Shown here one piece after another: positions 28,528 through 42,781 of a stretch of DNA of 64,000 nucleotides; the first letter of the stretch is position 1, and each line of letters begins with the position of its first letter. The notes under the pieces were generated by a model. That model worked only from the letters and a program-made list of their open reading frames with translations. It made no database searches and was not told the origin of the DNA. Position numbers and translations under genes: made by a program. Source of the DNA: Anoplolepis gracilipes (Eukaryota; Arthropoda; Insecta; Hymenoptera; Formicidae); the NCBI RefSeq assembly GCF_047496725.1, contig NC_132973.1:7415233-7479232 (forward strand), in the 5' to 3' direction.

Positions 28528-30000
28528 CCCTCAAAGACGATGTCACGATGCATCATCGTGGATGCACGCATCGCGCGATGATGCATCGCCATTCTCGTTA
28601 CGGACCGTCCGCTCTTTTCGGTTACGTACGGCCGCGGGTGAAATGAAATGTGAATAAAATATAACGAATGACCGGACCCGCGGGCGCGCTCTTTTACTCG
28701 CCCTTCGTCATTCCGTAGGGATGGTACCGAGGCTGGTGATTTAGTGATACTGCGTCGGAGCTTCGCTGGCGTTCTCTCTCTAGGGGAGAAGGTCGCGAAT
28801 CCATTTCGATTCTCTCTCCTCTTTCTTCTCTCCTACTTGCGCCACCGCCGTTGTTATTCTCGTTTTCCACGTGTCTACCAGCGTTATCTCTTCTTCCTTG
28901 ATCTTCCTACACGCTCGCTTGTTCTATGTCGTACTGCATCCGCCAAATTCCATACAAGAGATGAGTCAACGTAGTGGAAATATGATTTTTACTCAACATG
29001 CTTTCGAGAAACATTTACGTAGCACATATAAAACACAAACTTTTCACGTCACATTCATATATTTGAACGGTTAAAATTAATAGTCTTTATATATATAATG
29101 ATACAAAAAATAATTACTAAAACACTAAGACAACTTAATAAAACATGTTTAATTTTATTACGATAATGAATATATCAAGAAGAATCTAATATTTATATAA
29201 TTTATTTAAAATTTATTTATATAGTCTATCTCTCTTATTTTTCTCTTTTGTAATTAAAAATTTTTATTGTGTTATCTTAATTATTACAATGTTAATATAA
29301 ATTTAATAAAATTGTGTACGATTTAATTTATTAACTTAATTTATATAAATTAATACTTTACACTCTGTGTAAATTACAATTAATCCTGTTTACATTATTA
29401 CTACTTCAATAATATTAAGCTAAATATGTAAATTTACAAATTATTTATTACGCACTATAAAAGATAAAAAAAAAGCGCTGTTTTCCTTTGTACAACGATC
29501 TCGCTCGCACATTGCTCTTCGTTTTCGTCCTCCCATTTCCAGTTTACTCCGTTCGTCCCGTCCCGTATATTTTCCCCGGTTGTGTTGTCAGTGGTAAACG
29601 TATTACGCGCACCACGTACTACTGTCACGCGGAGAAGAGAGCGCAAATGCGAGCGCGGGCTCCCATTTGTCTTCTCTGAAAGGACCCGCCATCGACGAGC
29701 GCATTTGCTTTCGTTGCGGTGTGTCGTCTGGTTGTGCAGTCGCATTGTCGAATGCAAACAGCGGCAACCAGCCCAGCCTAGTCTCGTTTGCCATAATAGA
29801 GAGAAAGATAGAATGTGGATCTTATTCACGCGACGTAATTGCGGTACTTCCCCATGCGAGTGAGCCGTTTGAATGTTTCGCTTCGTTTCATTAATAGATG
29901 ACTGCAAATGAATCGATCATTCCGAAAATAAATTCTGACAGCTGGAAATGAAATGAGGAAAACGCGGTTTCATTTCAATATCTAACGAAAGATGAATCTT

Positions 30001-30088
<88 letters not shown>

Positions 30089-32562
30089 ACTCTTTCTTCT
30101 AATAGAAAGATATCTATAAATATGTACGTTAATTATTGGTAATACATTTTCAAACTTTTCTAATTTTACAAAATTAAAATCGTAAAAAAAAAAATTAAAG
30201 AAAGTTGTAAGAAATTAAGAAATTTTATTTTAATCTCTAACGAAAATCCTATATATTTTTTATTTACCTCAGGAATTTCGGACCTATAAGAAATTAAAGA
30301 AAAATTACAAAATAATCAAATAAAAAAAATTATATGTATTTCTAAATATAATTTAATGAGATCTTTTGGCGATGATTTTATTTTTTTTTCGTGTTTTCAA
30401 TACGTTCTTCAGTTTTAAAATGGTCGCATTAAGTTGGCGAGCATGTGCCTGCAGATGTTTTATCTTTTCGTTGTCCTCTTTGAGTTCCTCCATCGCGACC
30501 TCCCAAACAATCTTTGCCTCCGCCGGTACCTTGGAGATCTCGTCCCAGTTGACGCTCTTGAGAAAGCGCACGTACTTGGTCGGCTGCGGCTCTTTCATCT
30601 CCTCATCCGACAACATGTGAATACGTCGTCCTCTTGAAAAGGAAAACAACGTGTTCTTTGAATGTATCAAAGAAACTCGATTAACGCGACGAGATTGATG
30701 TTAGAAATCTATCATTAAATTGTTTTTTATTTAAAATTCCGGGAAGAATTAAGTACGTCTAATCCAAGTAATTTGAATTACAGTTTCGTATATTTTTCCC
30801 GGATGTAAAGACTAACAATAAGTAAATTCTGTGTATTTCTTTTGCTCTGTTCCTCTCAGACACAAACCATATAATTTTTTTACGAAATTGATAATTTGTA
30901 ACTACATTATAAACGCGTTATAATTGTAATTATACTTTACGTATTTTAATCAAATTTATATACCTGAAATTTGGAAAAAGCAAAAGAAAAAGAGAGAGAA
31001 CAAAAATTAACAACATGTGTAAATGAAAATACAATAAATGCAGTTAAGAATGGATTTATAATTTTTTTGTCTAAGCTTTTTCTAAAATTTAAATATAATA
31101 TATAAACAAATATCTCTCTTCTTGACAGTTTTTTTTATTTCCATCGATGCAATACACAAAACTTTACTCAGTCGTTTAATCGGTTACGAAATTTATTTTT
31201 AACATGAATTATTATTGTATGTAATGAATTTTCTTACTTTGAAACAATTGGTCTCGTGATTGGCATGAATAAGTCAGTTTCCGATTCTTCCTGCGATCGA
31301 TCTTCTTCCGCTGAGAAATATGGTGCCAGTTTCAAAGTCGGAACAGCGTCATCCATCAGGTTCGAGTCTGTGAAACAACTTTGTGAGAAATGACGCGAAC
31401 AAAGTGACGATTGAGCTGGCACTTCCACATTAGTCTTGCCAATCGCGTCCAGCCATCTCTTCCGAAGATTCTCGTTTTTCGGAAAACTAGAAATAAAACA
31501 CGTGAATAGGAACGAGATAATACTAGTTTTTGTGCACTTATATTTTTGAACATTTGGTATGTTCTCTCTGTTTTCTCTCTGTTCGTAACAATCTCCTTCG
31601 TATAAATTTATAAATACAATTTGAGTATCTGCGTATGTGTGTATGTGTGTGAGAGAGTGTATATAACACGCACATATGTTCAAATTTTATATACACTACA
31701 TTTTATATACAATAAACTTTTATATGTTTTCTTTTATATGTATATTTCTTTTAATTTTTTTAAAAAATTTTCTAACCGAATCTACATTTTTGAAATCTTG
31801 ACAAAATTCTCCAATTAATATATTTTATTATTACAACGAATTTTATTATTATACATAAGATAATGCTATTGATAATAATTAAATACAATTAATTATATAA
31901 ATGATTGTTTTAGTAATACGTATGCTAAGTTATAGAAAAGATATTTTTTTAAAGAAAACTTCTTATATATTTAATATTAAAACACATATTTAATACGAAT
32001 TTATTTTAGATTAATAAAAAATGAGCTTAAGATAAAAATTGTTAGAAATAATAAGTTTTTAATTTAAGAGAGACTCGATCAAAAGCCAATATTTATGGAA
32101 TTTAATATTATTAGCAAATCTACAACTGTGTCATCTCTGATAATTTAATTCTTAATCAGTTCGATCGATAACTTTTATTTATTAATTTTTATAAAACTGT
32201 TTTAAATCATAGAATAATAACAAAAAATCAGATCAGGGATTATATAAAAAAAGAAAAAAACACAAATTATCCGTTTGAATCCATTTGAATATCATTCATC
32301 TTTCTATATTATTCTTTACATGACATACATAAAGATCTATTGAACTCTCTTGACAGATCAGTCGAGAGAGATGACTCTAGCATAGATCATTGTTTCTCTC
32401 TCGATAGAATCCGATAGAAAAGTTTTTCTTTTTAATTCTATACGAACAGAGATATATACATATATACATATATATTTGATTCTAGGAAAAACTCCGATTA
32501 AACTTTTGACAGGGTTTGTACAAAGTTTCCAATACGCATGCGTTTAAAGGCATGCGTCGAAA

Positions 32563-32622
<60 letters not shown>

Positions 32623-35600
32623 TTGCATTTTTTAGAGCAGGACATGGGAGAGCGCATTCAAATATGTCACGTATAGAGTTCTTACGCGTGGAATGATATC
32701 TCGTGCGCGTCTTCGGAGCGTCGTTCGCAGAGAATGCAACTCGTCGTCATCTCAAGATGCGCGCGACGCTCTGACGTCGCTCTCACAACTGTTATACAAG
32801 ACGAGCGGACACGAACTGACTACCCTACTAAAGCGAGAGGTTCTTGGTATGCGTCGTCCTCGTTTTACACTCACGCCATTGGTAGCCGCTGCTGCGAGAT
32901 ATCGGAGCGCCGAGGCTGGTAACTGGCGCGATATTACAAACGGATGGTTCTCGTGGACGATGGGAGAGGAGGGAGATAGAGGGAAAAGAAATTTATCAAA
33001 ATTTCAAATTTTATTTCATGTTTTCAAGAGTGATAAAATATGCGGTGAGATACAAATACATTAATCAAACAATTGTAAATTAATTAATAATTATCAATTT
33101 TGCGTCTTGGAAAATCTTGGATATTTTAAAGAAAAAGAAACATTTCTATAAACATTATGTAAATTTAACAATTAAATAAAAGATTATCGTAATTTTACAC
33201 AACTAAATATTTATGATGTAAACGCTAATAAATTGAGAAAATAATTATAAATTATTATATTTATATTATTGTTGTAATATATATACATATTTGTGGCAAA
33301 ATTTAATTCTCTGATTTATTTTAATCTCTCTTTGTGTATGAATTGCAAAAAGGAAAACAAACCTATTTTGTTTGCGTATACTTTTGTGATTGGAAGCAAT
33401 CTCTTGAAATCACACTTGCCTAGGAAAACTAAGGAAAAAGTGGTGGATGAATTGATTGCCTGAGAGATCGTACATTTTTACGCGAATAAAATCATAGTCC
33501 CACGCGGGAATAAAGATTGGTCGCGTAATTTTTGCGAGAGGAATAATAAAACCGCGAAACGCACGCGATATATCTATGTGTATCGCGTGAAATATTTACG
33601 ACATTTCTGCTCGCGCAAAATACAGAATTTCTGTTCTCGAGTATGGATGAAAACCGCGCTCGAATGGAATAAAAAAAAAAAAATTCTAAAAAAAAGGTCG
33701 ATCATGTACGTGATCATTCCGTGTATTTTCTCTCTTTTATTTTTAGTTACAACTCGCGTTCACGCTGCGTTCTCGAACTATTTGCAGTATCAATATTTGA
33801 ATCGTGCGCACGTAGCAAAAATTACAGAGTTTCGTGCAGAGAAAAACATGATGGATAAAATGGGAAACGTTGTCGCAGAAGCGACGACAATTGTTGTGCG
33901 AATCGTGACCGTTTGCCATTTAGAATTAAAAGTGTTTCTCCAACTCTCGGCGAACAGAGGCAAAACGAGAGAGCTACGCAAACGGACTTTGTTGTTCGAG
34001 CAAGTTTTCGAGGCGAGAAGGAAGGTCTCGTTCAAACTCTATTAATAACTTTTAACCTAGTTTTAACTTAGTTTTTTTTTTCGTTCTTGCTTCTTTATGC
34101 TCTACTTACGATATCTACGAATAATATGTCTGCTTGTAAAGCACGATATATAATGTATATGCACTTTTCACGGTAGAATCTCACGTTGTAAAGCTGAAAA
34201 TTATTCTGTGTTGCAATGAACCCTCCTTGAGACGATTCGATGAAAAGACTTTGCGGTACGAATTTAATTTAAAAATGTAACGTAAGCCATTTCGCGCATT
34301 TCGGCTGAGACGGATTCTTAACAAATTTGTTCGAGGATCAACTGGAGATTGAATCAATTGCGTATCGAAGAAATTTTATTTTAACATGTGGTGATACTTG
34401 AATGTTTTTCCCTTTGGAGCCAAAAACTTAACAATTGAATTTACGAAACGAATGAAAAACATGCACGATCGTGTCCTGGGGATCCATCTTTGTCATATTC
34501 TACCACGTCGATCTTCTGCGCAGTTATTACAACTCGTAAAATTATGGGCGCGCGCTCAATTTATGAATGAAGGGTTGCGCGCGCGGAACGAGAAGAGTGA
34601 GGTAGGTCGCGGCTACTATGCGCGTACTCAGTCACGTGAGCGAATCAGCTGTTTGCTGTCATATGGCACTACTTGCGCGCCCGCGCGCCTTCGCTTATAG
34701 ATCAGATGAGCTAGTTGAGACGATCGCGTCTGAAAGCTGAAAGTGAAATTCATCCGACAGATACCCTTTACTTTCGACTGATAATTTTCGCGTGATACAA
34801 TCGATTAATTTTGTAAGTATTAAAATCGCGCGAGAAAGTGAAATGTCCTTTATCTAAAACGGAAATTATTATGTGACGAAAATAGCGATATCTTTACGCA
34901 GAAAAAATTATAGTGAACATATATTAAATTAGAATGAAATACATATCGCGTATGAAAACAGAAACTATTATTAACATTATGATATATTTTTCACGAAATG
35001 TGACGAAGCAATTTTTTTAAAATTATTGTTGAAAAATTATAAAATTTGTATTAGTAGAAGAATCTCTCATTTCTCTCGTTGAAATAATTAAGTACCAAAT
35101 ATCTAAAGACAAAAAATGAAAGAGTTATTTATATTAATAGATTATTAAAATTATACAAGAGACTCTTTATGTTTATTACTCAAGATTAGAATTTAAATTA
35201 TATATCGCGTAGAATTTATATACATATTTTATATACATTTGTACAAAAGTATCTGCTCTCTAGAAAAATTAAACTATGCAAAGAAATTATGTCGAAGCGA
35301 CTTAACTGATGGTATTCAATCGTTCAGTTGAAAATACAACGAAAAATGCATTATAACAGAGAGAAATACGTCGGTAGAATCATAGCACAAATAGATATAG
35401 TTGGACATAATATTTCTTTAAAATTTCTTCACAATAGACCGGATGAATTCTATTCTCTCCGTCACCGCATTTCACCGGTGTGTCTTCCGGTGTGTCTTGC
35501 GTTCTTCATTCGCATTCCATTCGCGCGACGAAATTTGCACTAGAGTTTTTCCCACCTGATTCTCCGTATGACGACCATGATTCTGTTTCATCCTTTTCTC

Positions 35601-37815
35601 CTTCTTACTCTCTGCTCTTCTCTTTCGACCAACGGGCGGATTGTTTACGCCAGCCGTTTTGTCCTGCCGTCATCTTCAGGAAATGAAAGCGGATGGGATA
35701 TTGCCCTCATTTCCTTCACCTGTTTTCGTTGGATTACGTGAAAACACCGTCTGCGCCGCCTTCCCTTTTCCTTTCTTGCTTCCTCTCGCGTGAAGAAAAA
35801 TGCATTCTGTCGACTGTAACTCAGTACCGTAGCGACTACAGCGAAATCTCGAAGCCTGTGTACCATTGACAATGTCTGCTTCACCGATCGCTCTTGTATC
35901 GTAATAATGAAACCGTGTATCTCTCTAGCGATTTTTCCGAGAAATCACACAAAGAAAGAAGACATACCAGAAAATGCCGTTCGCTTATTCGTCGTCCCTT
36001 TCCCTCGATATTGCGATTTTGCCAAGTTTTATACGCAGTGATATTGTGCTACACTCTATATATAACATAACTATAATTTTATAACAAATCAATAATCATG
36101 TTTCTGTTAACAAATTAACGCAATACGTGTACTATGTGATTTTTTTATATACTCTTAAATGTTATTGAAGAATATATATTATATAAAATCAATTTTTTCC
36201 TCAGTTTGTGTAGATAAATTTTTTCATTTATTTTACATTCTCTTTATATATTTTTAATATTTAAATTATATTAAAATCTGTTGCACAATTGCTACTGCTT
36301 ATAATAATAGATAGGCATTTAAGCATTCTAGAGAATCTTGTAGAAAATCTTTCCTCTCATTATTACTCTCTATCTTTTAGTTTTTATATGATGTTCCACG
36401 AGAAAGAAAGAACTGTCTTCAGAACGTGCGCAATAAACCTTATCCTGTTTTATTCTTCTTTCTCATATATATATATACACGCCGCTTTATTACTATCGCT
36501 AGAGTGATCCGCGTCCGTAGGGAGGAGGAAGAAAAATACGTTTCCACAACGATGTGCGCTAAAGAAATGCGCTCCCGATGAAAAAACTTCTCCCGCGAGG
36601 AAACTCCAGAGTGGATGGTCATCAAAGTATCATTTGGATCCCTTCAATTATCATCCCCGCACCGCCGTCCTAGCGGAGCCGCCTCGTTATTCGTTCTCGT
36701 GGAACTTGTCGGACATTTTCTTGCATCTTACAATCTTATTATATTCAGAATTTTTGTTCTCGAAGAATATGAAATATCAGGATCTAATTTTAGCTTTTTA
36801 AAAAGAGAAAAAGGTTTTGAATACGCGGCAGACTGTGCATAATGTATACTTTTTGGTTTCTCGTTTAAATTCTTTAAAAAAAAAAAATCGAAAGCACATA
36901 TTTAGTATAATGTAAATAATATGACAGCGGGGAAAATAGAATTTAATATTTAGTGATTTGAGTTTTACATTATAGAAACGCATTTAACGCTAATAAAAAA
37001 TTTAAGATCTTTTGCAGGGAAATTACATGTAAATAGGAAGTGGGTAAAATTGGTCTTCCGTATATATATTCGGAACATTCAGAAATTATCGATGATTTAG
37101 AATTTAGAATTTTAGAACGATGGTATTGATCTCGCGTTTCCGCATGGAAACACTAAACGAATATAGATTAATTATATTAACACCCGATATTCCTATTACT
37201 GGAAAGAGAAAGAGGAAGAAAGAGAAATAATAGAAAACAGTATTAAACTAAAAGAAATAATAGAAAACAGTATCAAAATATTTCGTTGAAATATTGCTCG
37301 TGGTTTAATTTCCTAAGTGCATGCGGTAATAAAAACTTGCACTGATAAATAACTCACGCGAACGGAACGGGAGGAGGATAAATAAACAGTCTTTTTATTT
37401 TCGATCGGTCAATTAGACTTATCAATATCAATTATACAGCTCGTTTCTTTTTCTCACTTTCCTTCTCTTCCCTTTCTTTTCTTTTGCTCGTTGCATTTTA
37501 TTCGTTCCGATTCTTAGCCAACCGCGGTAATTGATGTCCGCTGCGAACTTTTTGTAAAAACTTCCGAAGACTTCCTTAATCCCGCCCTGTCGAAGAAAAA
37601 AAAAAGCGGGAAACGAGTTGCAGTTGTAAACGGGAGAAAGTTACTGTAAACTTTTCCGATATCCGTATACAAGCAGACGCGATGATGACGCGCTTGAAAG
37701 TGGAAAACTTGAGCAATTGTTGTTAAACACGACGTAATTTATATTCCGTTTCAGCTCCGTGACCTAGACAAGTAAAAGCATATTTTTAAAAACACAGAAA
37801 AAAATTTAATGCATT

Positions 37816-37857
<42 letters not shown>

Positions 37858-40800
37858 AGAATTTGAGTTATTGGTATTTATATACATTTATTTGAATTTT
37901 TTCTCGCTCTAGTACTTATCAGATTAAAAGAATTCATCTATATTTATTTAATTTATTCTTATTAAATTCTTTGAACAAAATCTGATAAATAAAATTAATT
38001 TAAATTTACCTAAAATATTTGTAAATTTTGTCTCTTTAACGAGAAAACATGGCGTTCATGAATCGTGATAATAATAAATTCTTACAATGAGATTAAATCG
38101 TTTAATTGGAAAGGACAAAGCTGAAAAGAGAACCTTTATCGTATCCTAAAGTTTACAAAGTCGAAGGAAACGGTAGTTCTAGCTACGAAATATGGCCAAA
38201 GTTCGCGACGCGACGGGGGTCAAAATCGAGAAACAGAGCGAATTGCTACGATGTGATATGGTCATTTATTCTAGACACGAGGGCATTAGTTGTTGAAACG
38301 AGGTCTCGCGGGTACAATCATGATAGTTTTCCTGACCCGGCTAGTAGTTTATAGACAATGAACATGTGTGTCGAGACGACATATCTTACGTCAATGGACT
38401 CAAAGAAGTGCGAATCCGATCGTTTGTGACCGTATCAACTGTTGCTACTTTGATTCTTTTTTGATTTATAATTGTTGAATAATTTCTCAGTGTCATCTTT
38501 CTCCATTTTTATCTTTTTTAGAATTTTTTCATTTTATATTTTTTAGAATATTGAAAAATGAAAAGAATATGATTTTTTCTTTTCATAATTTAATAAAATA
38601 GATAGAAATTTGAAACAGAAACGCAATAGACTTTAACAATATTTTTAAAAATTCATATAGAATAAGTAAAAACGTTTTTTAGTAATTGTATATTTAAATT
38701 CATAATGAGATTATATTGTAAATATATATAAAATGTATTACACACATAAAAATACAAAAATACAAAAAATATGAGAGTTTTAGTGCTCGCATTACTTGTT
38801 CATACAGAAGAAACTTAAACTCGCAAGCTCCCTCGAGTGTTTAACTCCCAATACCACCTCTAGACACTCCCTCGCGAGAATTTACGTGCCCCTTTCTGCT
38901 GAAGTTGAAGTACTTTTCGCAACTGTTTTCTCTCTGCGACATATTTCCTTTTTGTCGCCATAAATCTGTTTGTTAAGCCTATTATTATGTGATTGTTTTG
39001 GCATTTGAACACGCGTAGTCTTAGATGAGAACTTGTTATCGGAGTTAATCCCATTATCAAGTTCTCGAGAAAATATTCAAAAAATGTAGAAACTTAATTT
39101 ATAAAAATTGTAACTAAATTGATATGCCGAATTTAATTAATTAATTTTATTTAGAAAAAAAATTTAAAGAATTCAATTTTCTTTATCTGTAAAATATATA
39201 TACTTGTCAATTTTCTATACTATTAGATAAACAAAATATTGTTTTTCACGAAGGAAAATTGGAAATATAATACGATAGGAAATAGAAAAACGAAACAGAA
39301 CAACATTGTTACACATTGAAAATTGCCAGCAAACATGTTCCGCTAATAAAAATAAAATGTGCTCGTGTTTCTATCAAGTATAAATATAGTGCCGGAAAAT
39401 AAATAATTTAACAATATCAATAAATGACATAACAATGTGCTTAGGATAAGAAAGACTAAGAGTTAATAAGAGCAAAGAAAAATGCTTTTCGAAAAGGAGT
39501 TTTTATTTTTGGAAAAAGTTTTTTAGAAAAATTGCTTATTTCGCGACCTGTATCTCTCAGGAGAGTTAACATCCGTGACTTAGCAGAATCGATTTACGAA
39601 TGGAATATTGACAAAATCACGAGAGCAAACATTTTCACTGCTTCTTCAAGGTGCTATAAATTATATACAAGAGTTTCCTCGTGAAAAACGACTCTTCGAA
39701 AAATTCTCCTTTTTCCAGTTTCTTTCTCTCTTTCTCTCTCTCAACTTTAATTTTTCGGAAGAGCTTTATGATTTATCGATCTGGATTGTCCGAAGCCTTC
39801 ATCTTTATTTCCATTTGTATTCTTCGATGTGATGTACGACAACAATTCCATTATGCATCCGTTTCATCATGATGAGGAAACTATGGTAACCGTATAATCT
39901 GTAAAAACATACATTTTATGAAGCATAAAAATATTTATACCACGTGTAAAATTTAAATTTATAATATATAAAAAATTTATTCATAAAATAAATATTAAGA
40001 GGTCATGACTATAAATTAACAGTTTCTTAAAGATAATAAACTTTATAATATATTTTAAAAGATATTCGGTCAGATATAATAAAATTATTGCTATTATTTA
40101 TGTTAATATTACTAATTTGTTTCGATCTTTCGAAATGTTTTTTTTTTTTACAATATAGGATTTGCTTTTTTATAAAATCATCTTTTTAATTGCGTTTGCT
40201 CTCGTATTTTCTTGCTTCGTTTTTAGTTGTAAATATATTACGTAAGGATTGCAAAAGATTGAACTGTGTTTTTCTCATTATGACGTAATCACATTGATCA
40301 GCGATGTCTCAAAAGCAATTTAATCTCGTAAGATCTTAGATCATTGTCCCGCGATCTGTAAGTTTATTTTTTTTACTCTGTATTTCTCGCGAGAAAATCT
40401 AACAAAGAAACGTATAGCCTGTGTGAAATCAATGCAGTAAAACTTCTCGAGAAACGTATGTACGAAAGATCTTTTGTTGAGGGATAATGAAGGACGGGGA
40501 ACAAAATACACTTTCTTTCTTTATGTTCGCATAAGCTCGCACGCTTTATCGAGGTATCTACGTTGCTTGCAAAGCTCTTTCGGACTTTTCAATCCTCAAC
40601 TGTGAGAAAAGAAGTTTGCTTTCTCTCACAAATTCTGTTCAATCCTTCGAGCAATCATTAATATTAAATTACGTGATGTATATACGAAACAGTTTTGATT
40701 ACTTTATTATATACATTAGATTATAAAATCTGTTTTTCCTTTTACATTTTTTTTGTTTTTTTCGTTCTTATTTTTTAATTTTTAACGTAATGAATTTTGT

Positions 40801-42727
40801 TGTTTTCTTATAATTTTTTCACGAATTCAACGGATTTTCCAAACATGTTTTTAATTAATTCCGGATGAAATTTTTGCCGAAAAATTTCCTGAATACTTGT
40901 TATAACAGAAATTATTGCGTTCGTGTATACCGATGCAAGCGTGAAATATACGCATCTTAATTAATTACTCATAATTTATTATTACAATCTACTTTTATTA
41001 ATTTCTACCTTTATTCATTATACATTTAAAAATTTTTTTCACTTTAATGTTAATTGCATATTTACTCGAATATAAGTACTTAAAAATCATGATACTATGA
41101 CTCGAGGCATATAATATATACAATACATATATATTTACATATTATCAGTATCATTTATAAATAATACTGATAATACTGAAAAATTTCAAGAAAAATACAT
41201 TCGATTTTATTTGACAATGAGAGAGAAAAAAAGATTAATATATTTAAATATAAATTCAAAAAGTACACATGTTACATTTTATATTATGTTGAATTTTATC
41301 TTCAAATTTTTACATCCACTGAGCTTACGGCGTTATAAACAGTACGCTTGCTTTTCTCTTTTATACACGTGCGTATTTCGCAGTAATAAATCTTGGTGTT
41401 ATTTCTTTATGGAAAGAGGGAAAACATCCTCCCGGATGTATTCCGGAAGGAAGACATGTCGGAGGATGATGATAATACATTGTCGAACGACGTCGTCCAA
41501 TTCGTCCACGTGTCTTCCGTTAAAGATGGTAATTTGCAGGAAACATCCTGCGTCTGTTTATCTTTTAACGGCGCCGACTTAGACTCGTCGTAATCGTTTC
41601 GACTTTCATACATCATCATAATTCTTCGTAATTACGCTTTTGTATGGCCGATCGCTTTAATCGAGATGCAACTATTAGAAAGCAAGACTGACAATGAATA
41701 AAATCCGAATGCAGTGTCATCTTTGCGAATAAAATTATCAAATATTATTTTACGCGAAGTAAAATTGATAAGAAAAAATTTACACGTAAACCCGCTTTAT
41801 TTACCTTGAATACCGAAATTACTAAATTAAGTTACTGTTGAAAGATTAAGAAGAATGAAAAATTTAAGAGTAGAAATATTAAACATTCAAAAATAAAACT
41901 GAACGTCTTAGGAAATTAATGATCACGGGTTTATATAATATTGTTTACCTGCGTTAACATAATAAAATTTGGAGTTAATGACGACGTAACTAACTTGTTT
42001 ATTACGATCGGAAATTACTCGGTAGCAAGATCGCTTGCGGTTGATAGAAGAGGGGCTAGATCGAGAGAGACAGTTAGAATATTGGGGGATCGAAGGGGGG
42101 TGCGAAGGCAATTATCGGGCGCGTCATTGTAATTGCATTGGTCGGCAATCGAGATTAGATTCGATGTTCAGGAACTGGTGGTTTCCTCCCTCTGTCTCTC
42201 CCTTTTCCTCCTCATCTCTCTCTCTCTTTTCTCTCTTTCTCTCTTTCTGTCTCTTCCAAAGTCTAGATTACGCTAATTGGTAGGTCACTGGTGAATATTA
42301 ATTATCATTCGACTGCAGAACCATACAGTACGCCATGCGAGTTATCGCGTTCGCATGCTATTCGATAAGCCCCAGCCGAGTTCGGATTTCTATGCAAATG
42401 GTACACGGGACGTGTCAAATATTCGCAAAAACCATTTACATTTGAGCCTTTTAAAATACAGTGTTCTTTCCGGACACAGAATAACTGGCGATTTTATGTT
42501 TCTATAAAGATATCAATTTACGAAGAAATCCTCGTGCATTGAAAAATGCTTTCTACATTTTTATATTATTTATGTTTATTATATTTATTATTTATATTTT
42601 TTCTAAATAATTCTTCATTTCCTTAAATATTTTGAAAGAAACGTAGCAAGCATATTCTAAATTTTTATTATATATTATCTCATTTCTTTTTGTCTAACAA
42701 GTTTTTTTACATATACACATAATATAT

Positions 42728-42781
<54 letters not shown>

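Larger units (their letters stand above)
25642..30352. other. 5' part of the 19.7-kb intron, no gene recognised
   Basis: Contains CT microsatellites, a possible short element at 27061-27243, a poly-T tract with an adjacent 43-base stem-loop, and CpG-rich islets at about 28540-28960 and 29480-29900. The islets give open frames on both strands, including 150 codons on the minus strand at 29455-29907, but no known domain was recognised. Confidence 0.6.

Noticed and set aside
29455..29907. 150-codon open frame on the minus strand
   Set aside because: It lies in a CpG-rich islet where several frames on both strands are open. No known domain is seen and no frame stands out.
31487..31683. In-frame extension of THAP exon 2 with two Cys residues
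   Set aside because: It does not fit the THAP N-terminus, is AT-rich, and follows a clear acceptor. The separate exon at 32686-32750 supplies the correct C-x2-C and matches in phase.
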